Origin: Seohaeicola_A nanhaiensis
Lineage (GTDB): Bacteria > Pseudomonadota > Alphaproteobacteria > Rhodobacterales > Rhodobacteraceae
NCBI RefSeq assembly: GCF_042654245.1
Contig: NZ_JBHSGI010000007.1
Span: forward strand, 1 to 9,981
DNA length: 9,981 nt
Direction of reading: 5' to 3'
The number at the start of each line of letters is the position of its first letter. The first letter of the stretch is position 1. The notes below the pieces were generated by a model. That model worked only from the letters and a program-made list of their open reading frames with translations. It made no database searches and was not told the origin of the DNA. Made by a program: the position numbers and the translations under genes. Below are positions 1 through 6,131 of the stretch, one piece after another.

Positions 1-112
1 GCGCCTCCACATCCAGAACCGCGTGGATTTCATCCTCCCCGACGCCGATCCGGTCGCCGATGCGCGGGAGGTCGATATCATCGAGGCGCTTTGCCTTTCC
101 CTTGAAGTTCAT
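1..112 (-). CDS. N-acetylmuramidase-type endolysin, N-terminal part only
   Basis: The ATG at 112..110 opens a frame that runs off the left edge; 37 codons are visible, beginning MNFKGKAKRLDDIDLPRIG and continuing with a GVGEDEIHAVLDVEA stretch. From memory this matches the start of phage N-acetylmuramidase-domain endolysins (DUF3380 type), where a short helical lead reaches the catalytic glutamate in a 'VE' pair, here the V-E of DVEA. Such enzymes cleave peptidoglycan to release virions. A GGAAGG ribosome site at 127..122 sits 9 nt before the start. The start codon overlaps the upstream TGA as TGATG, so the gene is translationally coupled to the small membrane protein gene. The rest of the enzyme is outside the window, so catalytic activity and any C-terminal domain cannot be judged. 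The family call rests on a short stretch and on position after a membrane-protein gene. Confidence 0.72.
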   Translation of the reverse strand, partial: MNFKGKAKRLDDIDLPRIGDRIGVGEDEIHAVLDVEA

Positions 113-408
113 CAGCGTTTGCCTTCCAGCCGGAGGAGCGATGCCTTGATCTCTGATAGGGTCTCGATGATGCCGAGCTGCCGCTGATCCTGCCGGGCAA
201 CGCTCAGGTCGATAATGCGGATCGCGCTATCCTGCGCGGCGTTCACCATCCGGTTCCGATCCACCTCGAGCGAAACGGTTTCCACCGTCTTTGCAAGGGT
301 AGCGAGCATCCAGACCACGCCGCCAAACTGCACCGCCAAGACGATCAGCGTGGCAACCGGTATGCGCTTGTCGAGATGCCACGGCTCTCTTTCAGGGGTT
401 TCAGCCAT
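112..408 (-). CDS. Small one-TM-segment protein, probable lysis accessory (holin- or i-spanin-like)
   Basis: This 98-aa protein has a charged N-terminus (about 1-15), one hydrophobic segment at about 16-39 (IPVATLIVLAVQFGGVV core) and a helical, charged C-terminal half (about 40-98) with the leucine/isoleucine spacing of a coiled coil. No second membrane segment or signal peptidase site is visible. It lies between the tail appendage gene and the endolysin, so a lysis role is inferred from context. The topology, N-terminal TM then soluble coiled coil, is what an inner-membrane spanin or a small holin partner would have; sequence alone does not separate these. I chose the ATG at 408 over the one at 426 because a strong GGGAGG site precedes it. 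Its stop overlaps the endolysin start by one base. Confidence 0.75.
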   Translation of the reverse strand: MAETPEREPWHLDKRIPVATLIVLAVQFGGVVWMLATLAKTVETVSLEVDRNRMVNAAQDSAIRIIDLSVARQDQRQLGIIETLSEIKASLLRLEGKR

Positions 409-412
409 GGGG

Positions 413-418
413 CCTCCC
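413..418 (-). promoter_or_regulatory. Ribosome binding site that fixes the small membrane protein start
   Basis: GGGAGG on the minus strand ends 4 nt before the ATG at 408. The alternative upstream ATG at 426 has no purine-rich site and would bury this one inside the coding sequence. Confidence 0.7.
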
Positions 419-421
419 AAG

Positions 422-441
422 TTCAAAGTTTCAGATTTGAA
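422..441 (-). repeat. Short inverted repeat in the gap between appendage gene and lysis cassette
   Basis: TTCAAA at 422..427 and TTTGAA at 436..441 are perfect complements separated by 8 nt. The repeat sits in the 44-nt gap after the appendage gene, a few bases upstream of the GGGAGG ribosome site of the next gene. The stem is A+T-rich and has no following U-run, so it does not look like a factor-independent terminator. It may be chance or a weak mRNA hairpin. Confidence 0.3.
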
Positions 442-452
442 GGATTGGTGGG

Positions 453-2240
453 TTACGCGCCGTTGTCGGCACGTGCGACCTCGACCCAGAAGCCATCGCG
501 CAGGATCAGGGTCAGCGAGTCGTAGAAGTTATCCATGATGAAATCCCCGGCCAGCTTGAGATTTCCGACACCGTCTTTCGCCACGACAGTCCTGGTATCG
601 TTCGATGGGAAGATGGTCAGCCGCGCGCCATTCGGAATGCCGGTAGTCCCGATGGTCTCAAGATCGTCGGACGCGGCGGCGGCTTCGGTGTTGATGGCGT
701 GCGCGCCATGCGTAACGGTGATTGCGCCGGAGGCGATAGTCAGGTTTGCGCCCTGCGCATGAGGCTCGAAGCCCTCAATCACCGGGCTGGGGTCTCCCTC
801 GATCCGCATGTCGAGGACGTTGAAGGCAAAGGCGGCATCATTGCTGCCGCCGCCGGCAAAGAAGGTCGGGACAAACCACTTGGCCCCTGCCGTGAAAATG
901 CCATCCGCGCCGCTTCCCGCGCGGCCAACGGTCCCGGTCACGACAACCCGGCCATCGGCAAAGGCCAGCGGGCTTTGCGGCGGCGTGAAGTTCTGGAAGC
1001 CGAGATAATTCCGATCCTCGTCCCACTCATACACGGTGATGCGGCAGTCAGCGGTGCCGGGGCTGCCGATCACAACGGCTGGATCGTCCAGAACCTTCAT
1101 CTCGAAGGTGGACCGAAACACACCGTTTTCCGGCACCCGGTAAATCCGACGCGACGGCAGAATGATCTGGTCGTTGGCCGGCTGAGAGTAGCACCAGCCC
1201 AGGTCGGCATCCTCGATGATCGCCGGAACGCCGTTGAGAACGCGCGGAAGACGAGACGCATAGTCGAAATTGGTGGTGTTCGTGGAGCCTCCGCTTGTCG
1301 CCCAGGCCAGACCGGCGTCGACCGAGAGGTCGCCCCCTATCGCTTCGATTTCATGCGGCTCCTGAGCCGTCATTGCCGCGTCCGCATAGCGCGCGCCGAA
1401 CTTCGCCAGGCTCTCGCCGGAGAAATGGACATTTGCCGCCTCGAAGGAAGTCAGGCCAACAGAACGCGCGATCTTCACGTTGGGCCAGTCCATCTGGATG
1501 CGACGCAGGGCGTTCAGATGCCGGAGGGCATAGGTGTTCTCCGGCACCGGGCAGAGCTCACCGAACACGATGACGGTCTGCTCGTCGATCCAGCCGGTAT
1601 CCTTGAGGTCCTGAAGAACGACGATCCATTTCCGGGCGAACAGCTCGACCTGTTCGCCAAGATTTGCTTCGCCCTGGTGGATGATGACCGCATTCAGCTT
1701 GGTCGGCGCGCCCGGCACTTGCGGCATGGCGGCGGCCAGCGCCGTCTTCATCGCCGCGTTGAGGTTTTCATCGCTGACGTCGCGGGTCCAGCCGTTGGTC
1801 GACAGATCGGTGTTCCGGATGAACGCCTCGACCGCATGCCCCCCCATGGCGACCTGGATCTGGTATTGGCGGTTGCCCGTGCGCTCGCCCATTGCCTTGG
1901 CAAAATGAAAGCCGAGGTTGTTGGCCCAGGCGCCGGACGATCCGATGTTCAGGGGCGCCGTGCCGAAGGCGGCGACGTTGAACGCATTGCCCTGCGCGTA
2001 TGTCGATCCGGATGCGTTCGAATTCCACAGCTCGACAAGCGGGCTTGCGGACTGATCGCCGCCAGTCGATCCCCCGATCCCGCGCGCATTGGACTGCCCC
2101 AGCACCAGCGACGTGAAGACCCGCCCCTGAGCCTCGGCTGCGGTCTCCTCAAGAAACACCTTCAGCTCGCTCTTTTTCGGCTTGTAGGAGTCCGAAGGCG
2201 GATTGCCAAAGAGCACCTGTTCGGCGGTTTGCGTCGTCAT
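453..2240 (-). CDS. Tail appendage (fiber/spike) with SGNH sialate-O-acetylesterase-type domain
   Basis: This 595-aa protein begins with a ~40-aa charged lead that probably joins it to the tail. An SGNH-hydrolase domain of the sialate O-acetylesterase/CE6-like type follows (about 41-292). Visible blocks are LVLGQSNARG with the likely nucleophile S50, a glycine block AMGGHAVEAF (about 131-140), IIHQGEANL at 186-194, and NVHFSGESLAKFGARYA with the likely catalytic H272. The Asp usually three residues before that His is Ala269. A beta-rich middle (about 300-485) and a C-terminal module (about 490-595) follow; the latter has the pattern of terminal modules seen on other tail appendages. The probable role is to bind and de-O-acetylate a host surface polysaccharide; the substrate is unknown. 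A GAGG site ends 5 nt before the ATG. It sits 36 nt after the host-specificity gene. Confidence 0.82.
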   Translation of the reverse strand: MTTQTAEQVLFGNPPSDSYKPKKSELKVFLEETAAEAQGRVFTSLVLGQSNARGIGGSTGGDQSASPLVELWNSNASGSTYAQGNAFNVAAFGTAPLNIGSSGAWANNLGFHFAKAMGERTGNRQYQIQVAMGGHAVEAFIRNTDLSTNGWTRDVSDENLNAAMKTALAAAMPQVPGAPTKLNAVIIHQGEANLGEQVELFARKWIVVLQDLKDTGWIDEQTVIVFGELCPVPENTYALRHLNALRRIQMDWPNVKIARSVGLTSFEAANVHFSGESLAKFGARYADAAMTAQEPHEIEAIGGDLSVDAGLAWATSGGSTNTTNFDYASRLPRVLNGVPAIIEDADLGWCYSQPANDQIILPSRRIYRVPENGVFRSTFEMKVLDDPAVVIGSPGTADCRITVYEWDEDRNYLGFQNFTPPQSPLAFADGRVVVTGTVGRAGSGADGIFTAGAKWFVPTFFAGGGSNDAAFAFNVLDMRIEGDPSPVIEGFEPHAQGANLTIASGAITVTHGAHAINTEAAAASDDLETIGTTGIPNGARLTIFPSNDTRTVVAKDGVGNLKLAGDFIMDNFYDSLTLILRDGFWVEVARADNGA

Positions 2241-2276
2241 GCTGTCCTCGCTGATGTTCGGTGGATCGGTCGGGCG

Positions 2277-4430
2277 TTACGGCCCGGGCGCGCTCAGGGT
2301 GACCGGCTCGGGCCCCGCGATCGTGCCGGCGATCCCGCTCGAATTGATCGGGGCCGCCCAATAGTAGAAAGTGCCGTAGCCCGCCGCGTCGGTGTAGCTG
2401 TCGCCGGCGCTGGGGATGCCATATTCGGTGTGCACCAGAGCGGCCGATCCAAAGGTCGCGGTGGTGCCGCGCCAGATGCGCGTCCCGAAATACTGGCCAT
2501 CGTTCGGGGCGGTGAACTCGACCAGGGCCTGCCCGTCTCCGGCCTCGGTGACATCGAAGTCGGTCAGATCGCCGGGTGGCGTGGGGTTGACCACGACAAC
2601 CGTCTCGATAGGCGGCTCAGGCCCCCAGGGCGATGCCCCCGCCCCGGCCGTCCGATTGCGCACCTGCGCCTCGACCGTCGCCCCATCCGCCAGGCCGGTG
2701 ACCTGCAGGACCTCCGCGCTCTCCGAGGTGCGGGCGGTCAGCCAGTGCGTGTCGCCGACGATCCGGTAGCGGACCTCTTGCGTGAACGCCGCATCCTGCG
2801 CCGGCCAGGCGTATTGAATGGTGCCCTGCGGCAGCGCGGTGCCGGTCAGGCTGGCCGGCACCGGCACGCTGCCGTCCGAGACGACCGTCACGCCGTAGGA
2901 CGGCCGTTCCGGCTCTTCCGTCGCCGCGTCGAAGGCGAAGTCTTCCGGCTCAACGGAATTTGCCGTCAGGGTGAACATGCCGAAGGATTCACGCGACAAC
3001 ATGCCCACCTCGAAAGCCTGGTCGATCCCCAGCGGCGGATGCAGCACCCGAATAATCCGGTGTGCTCCACCGCCTTCACGACCGCCAAGGATTTCATATC
3101 CGGCCATGCCGATCGTGCCGGTGAGCTGGTATTTTGCGCGCTTGGACCGGGCGAGCCGTTTTGCGACTCGGGCGCCCTGATTGTGGTTCGAAATCATGAA
3201 GACGCGCGGCTCTTCCTTCACCGGCTTTGCAACCGCATTCTCGACCCAGCTGCCGGTCGGCGTCTCGCGCCAGGCATTGGCGGGTTCGGTGTAGACAACT
3301 GCGACCTCATCCGGCGCATCCGCACCCCACTGCCCCTCGGTCAGCTGAAGGTCGTAAAAGTCATCGATGTCGAGCGTCAGGGTCGGCTCCTCCCAGCGGC
3401 CAACCCGAAATCCGACCTTCCCATCCGTGCGCTCGTAGAAATAGACATCGGCCGCCGCAGCGAGCTGGACCCGGTGGTCCTCGTAATCCTGCTCGTCTGA
3501 AATTGTGCCATTCAAGGTCCAGCGCGGCTGCGGGTCGCCCTCGGCGTTGATGACGATTTCGTCGCTGGTGTCGGCCTCCTCCGCCACCTCATCCCAGTCC
3601 ACCTCGCTGCCGCGGATATTCACGATCCAGTCGGCAATCACCCTGGCGGCGTTCCCGCTGAACCCACTGGTGCTGTCGCGCGGGTCAAAGAGATCGTTCT
3701 TGCCGTCGATCACCGGTGCATAGGCCCACTGCCGCCCGGAGGGATAAATCTCGGTGAATGACGCCTCCGGAGGCCGCGCCGCCCAGATGGTTGCGCCGCT
3801 CAGCCCCTTGAAGTCGTGGGCGGCCGTCATTTCGGTGAAGGCCGAAACCAGACCCGGATTTGCCACCTGAGCAGGTCCGCCGGTCATGACATCGATTCGT
3901 CCATAACCGGCGATAGGCGATGTCGCGATGTTGCTCTTCTCGGGGTCAGCCTCTGTCGTCAGGGTGACGGTCCGTTCATCCAACCAGTGTTCCACTACCC
4001 CTTCAATTGGATGAGCCGCCAGGATCGGCACATAGTATCGCCGCCCGTTTTTGAACCCGGTGAAGCCGATCGGCCCGCCCTTGCGCGTGCGCCCGTATGC
4101 CCACTCCGCATACGCGATCGCCTGCGCGAAATTTACCATCCGGGACGCCGGCGGTGCGACAGCCGGTTTTGGGGCCAACTGCCGCGCCACCGCCGAAAGG
4201 CCAATCGCCAGAACGGTGCGCACCACAAATCCACCGATTGCCGTGCCGGCGAATGTCACTCCCGCTGCGAAGCCAGACGTCGCGCCAACGGCGACGCCCA
4301 GTCCGGCGGCGGCGCCGGAGCTGACACCAATCGATCCGAGAAAGAACCCGGTCACGGGATCGGCCTTGGCCTCAACCGGCGTCAGTGCCGTTGAGGCCAG
4401 GAGCGCGGCGAGCAGCAAACTACGCCGCAT
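2277..4430 (-). CDS. Tail-tip host-specificity protein (central fiber / hub, gpJ-like role)
   Basis: This 717-aa protein fills the lambda gpJ slot after the DUF6950 gene. Residues 1-23 look like a Sec signal peptide: MRR, then a Leu/Ala core, then A21-K22-A23 before D24. A glycine/alanine-rich hydrophobic stretch follows (about 25-82). Residues about 98-500 are a hub-like body typical of siphophage tail-tip proteins, with an early segment (AYGRTRKGGPIGF) of the kind found near their N-terminus. The C-terminal ~200 residues look like two fibronectin-III-like domains (about 513-613 and 614-714), common adhesion modules at phage tail tips. The role is baseplate hub and receptor contact. I chose the ATG at 4430, not 4472, because a G6 run sits 6 nt upstream and the overlap with the previous gene falls from 53 to 11 nt. 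Family level is secure; individual domain edges are estimates. Confidence 0.85.
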   Translation of the reverse strand: MRRSLLLAALLASTALTPVEAKADPVTGFFLGSIGVSSGAAAGLGVAVGATSGFAAGVTFAGTAIGGFVVRTVLAIGLSAVARQLAPKPAVAPPASRMVNFAQAIAYAEWAYGRTRKGGPIGFTGFKNGRRYYVPILAAHPIEGVVEHWLDERTVTLTTEADPEKSNIATSPIAGYGRIDVMTGGPAQVANPGLVSAFTEMTAAHDFKGLSGATIWAARPPEASFTEIYPSGRQWAYAPVIDGKNDLFDPRDSTSGFSGNAARVIADWIVNIRGSEVDWDEVAEEADTSDEIVINAEGDPQPRWTLNGTISDEQDYEDHRVQLAAAADVYFYERTDGKVGFRVGRWEEPTLTLDIDDFYDLQLTEGQWGADAPDEVAVVYTEPANAWRETPTGSWVENAVAKPVKEEPRVFMISNHNQGARVAKRLARSKRAKYQLTGTIGMAGYEILGGREGGGAHRIIRVLHPPLGIDQAFEVGMLSRESFGMFTLTANSVEPEDFAFDAATEEPERPSYGVTVVSDGSVPVPASLTGTALPQGTIQYAWPAQDAAFTQEVRYRIVGDTHWLTARTSESAEVLQVTGLADGATVEAQVRNRTAGAGASPWGPEPPIETVVVVNPTPPGDLTDFDVTEAGDGQALVEFTAPNDGQYFGTRIWRGTTATFGSAALVHTEYGIPSAGDSYTDAAGYGTFYYWAAPINSSGIAGTIAGPEPVTLSAPGP

Positions 4431-4860
4431 AACCAACCCCCCAGATTGCCGGGCCCGTCGAGTCGCTGACAACAGTCACAAGACGCTGGTTCAGGGTCGT
4501 GGCGCCGGTGGGCCCCTTGCACCCCCAGGCCTCGCCCAGCCAGATCGCACCGCAAGGCGTCGAGCGGGCACCCACCGAGCGCGCCAGGATCACCGCGACG
4601 TCGCCTGCGTTTGGCTCAGGCACGCGTGGCAATCCACCGATGGTGGCAAGGCATCGCTCCACGGCCTGCACAGGCGCAGTCATGAACCCGGTCTGGCGCT
4701 GGCAACTGGCGGCACTGTCGTAGGTCAGCCGGATATGCGCCGCGGGATCGACCCCGCGCACCCGCAGAACCCAGTCGGCGAGGCATGTCATGCAATCCAT
4801 CTCGCCCCAGATAAAGGGCGCGGACATCCAGCGATGCATCTCCTGATAGAGCGGCGTCAT
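4420..4860 (-). CDS. DUF6950 / NlpC-P60-like tail protein
   Basis: This 146-aa protein holds the slot that NlpC/P60-type proteins (lambda gpK, GTA cell-wall peptidase) fill between minor tail genes and the hub gene. The N-terminal block FIWGEMDCMTCLADW (16-30) has the Trp-Gly then Asp-Cys pattern of the nucleophile helix, with C23 as candidate nucleophile. A GDV strand follows at 86-88, then CGAIWLG at 103-109. That block normally holds the catalytic His of NlpC/P60 enzymes, but none is present, so activity is doubtful; I believe the DUF6950 group often lacks it. The start is the ATG at 4860, overlapping the upstream stop as ATGA. A much longer open frame continues upstream to 5385 but only shadows the preceding gene. 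The end overlaps the next gene by 11 nt. Confidence 0.75.
   Translation of the reverse strand: MTPLYQEMHRWMSAPFIWGEMDCMTCLADWVLRVRGVDPAAHIRLTYDSAASCQRQTGFMTAPVQAVERCLATIGGLPRVPEPNAGDVAVILARSVGARSTPCGAIWLGEAWGCKGPTGATTLNQRLVTVVSDSTGPAIWGVGYAA
4437..4442 (-). promoter_or_regulatory. G-rich ribosome site supporting the start at 4430
   Basis: Six consecutive G on the minus strand end 6 nt before the ATG at 4430. It is an imperfect Shine-Dalgarno match but the best one near either candidate start, and it lies inside the last codons of the DUF6950 gene. Confidence 0.45.
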
Positions 4861-5444
4861 CCGAACAGCTTCTCTTCTTCGAAATCGGTTGTCGGGATGT
4901 GTTCCAGCGACGGGTTCGGCTCGCCAATCAGGCGTGCGTGCCCTTCGGTGTTCAGCGCGATCCGGCGTGCCGCCCGCCGCTTTTCGGACCAGGCCTCGAA
5001 GCTCAAAGTTATCGATCGATCCTGCGCACCGTTTGCCGAGAATGTCAGAGACCGAGCGATGCGCCGAAGCCACCGCAAAGGTGGGCAGACCGGCGCATAG
5101 AGCTCTTCCATGGTCGCGAAGGGCTGAATGTAGAAGGTCACGGGGCGGTCCCGAATGTAGTCCAGCCCCAGCGCCTTCACCTGCGCCACCAGGTCGGGTG
5201 CCCGAGGATCCTGAAAGAAGGATAGCGTCATGCTGCCCTCCGGAGCCTCCCCGCCGATGGCGCTGCCAAGGCTGGAAACGCTGCCGAGGGACGACCCGAC
5301 CCAGGTGTTTCCGTTGACATCGGTAAACACCCCATCGGCACCGATGATGAACCGCGCTGGCCCGCCGGCGGTGTCGATCTCGCACAGGTCGAGACCGCCA
5401 ATGATGTCACCGCGGCGATAACTCTCAGACGGAAAGAAGCTCAT
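4857..5444 (-). CDS. Minor tail / distal tail protein (DUF2163- or gpL-like position)
   Basis: This is a 195-aa soluble protein with no membrane segment. Residues 1-45 read as beta strands with DxNGNTW at 42-48, a strand-turn pattern common in tail-tip proteins. The centre (about 66-135) is a strand-rich core, and ITLSFEAWSEKRRAARR (145-161) leads to a conserved-looking end, GEPNPSLEHIPTTDFEEEKLFG (174-195), which in my memory recurs in Rhodobacterales tail genes at this place. The function is inferred from the order tape measure, minor tail, this gene, NlpC/P60-like, hub: an adaptor between tube end and tip. A GGGAGG site lies 10 nt before the ATG. It overlaps both neighbours by 4 nt (ATGA), so translation is coupled. 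The exact family is uncertain. Confidence 0.62.
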   Translation of the reverse strand: MSFFPSESYRRGDIIGGLDLCEIDTAGGPARFIIGADGVFTDVNGNTWVGSSLGSVSSLGSAIGGEAPEGSMTLSFFQDPRAPDLVAQVKALGLDYIRDRPVTFYIQPFATMEELYAPVCPPLRWLRRIARSLTFSANGAQDRSITLSFEAWSEKRRAARRIALNTEGHARLIGEPNPSLEHIPTTDFEEEKLFG

Positions 5445-6130
5445 CGGGTGAGCACCTCCCGGAACTGGAACACGGGGCGCGCCTCGTGCTTGAATTCATA
5501 GGTCAGGTCTCCTCCCCCCGCCTCGGCCACCTCAAACAATCCGACGCCCTCGTGCAGGATCATGTCGCCCGCCGCGATGGCGGCGCGCAGCGGCATCTGA
5601 ACGCGCAGGTCGTAGACGCCGGCGGAGACCATCGAGACCGCGACCACCGCAAACGGCCAGTCACCATGCCCCATGATCTGACCCACCCGCGGCACGATGC
5701 CGGCTGGCGTGATATTGACCCGCAGCTGCGTCGCTCCCGCCGCCGCGCCGTTCACGGCAGTGCAGGTCGGCTGGAAGTCGAAACCGACACCCTCATCGAA
5801 GGTGACGCCCTCATCAAAAGGGATACCCTCCGCACCAATCCCGGCGCCCCAGACAGCTCCCTGAAAATCGAACCCGATCGGATCGATCATCGAGAGCCTG
5901 TAGATGTTGACCTGCCCTTGCGCCGCCAGCTTCAGCGCGCGCCAGGACAGGATGGTTTCCCGTCGCAGGTAGAGGCTGGGCGCCCCGATCCAGCGTGGAA
6001 AGGCGTTGAACACGGTGCGGTTCATGCCTCCCGTGGTTTCGCCCATGGACTGACCGCGCCAGTCGATATCCCACGACGAATTCATGACCCGCATCAGCTC
6101 GCGCGGGACGGTGATGATCTGACGGTCCAT
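5441..6130 (-). CDS. Minor tail protein following the tape measure (lambda gpM-like position)
   Basis: This 229-aa protein starts 1 nt after the tape measure stop and overlaps the next gene as ATGA. The N-terminal third is mixed, with SLYLRRETILSWRALKLAAQGQ at about 52-73. A striking repeat follows at about 103-118, PFDEGVTFDEGVGFDF, in which an F-D-E-G-V unit occurs twice followed by a partial copy. The C-terminal half (about 121-229) is strand-rich (TCTAVNGAAAGATQLRV, GDWPFAVVAVS) and looks like a beta-sandwich. No signal peptide or membrane segment is visible. By position it should cap the tape measure end of the tube or join the distal-tail ring. Homologues are usually called minor tail or hypothetical protein. 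I do not recognise a specific named family. Confidence 0.62.
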   Translation of the reverse strand: MDRQIITVPRELMRVMNSSWDIDWRGQSMGETTGGMNRTVFNAFPRWIGAPSLYLRRETILSWRALKLAAQGQVNIYRLSMIDPIGFDFQGAVWGAGIGAEGIPFDEGVTFDEGVGFDFQPTCTAVNGAAAGATQLRVNITPAGIVPRVGQIMGHGDWPFAVVAVSMVSAGVYDLRVQMPLRAAIAAGDMILHEGVGLFEVAEAGGGDLTYEFKHEARPVFQFREVLTR

Positions 6131-6131
6131 C

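Noticed and set aside
2241..2276. Possible promoter or terminator between host-specificity and appendage genes
   Set aside because: The 36-nt gap holds only the ribosome site; no hairpin with U-run and no convincing -35/-10 pair.
699..3500. 933-codon plus-strand open frame, antisense to the appendage and host-specificity genes
   Set aside because: Its protein is Arg/Pro/Gly-rich with no recognisable domain and spans two well-supported genes on the other strand. Long antisense frames are expected in G+C-rich coding DNA.
4051..5100. 349-codon plus-strand open frame
   Set aside because: Arg/Ala-rich shadow across three real minus-strand genes.
4861..5385. Upstream extension of the DUF6950 frame to an ATG at 5385
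   Set aside because: The extra residues are Arg/His-rich and lie entirely within the preceding tail gene, while the ATG at 4860 forms a standard ATGA overlap.
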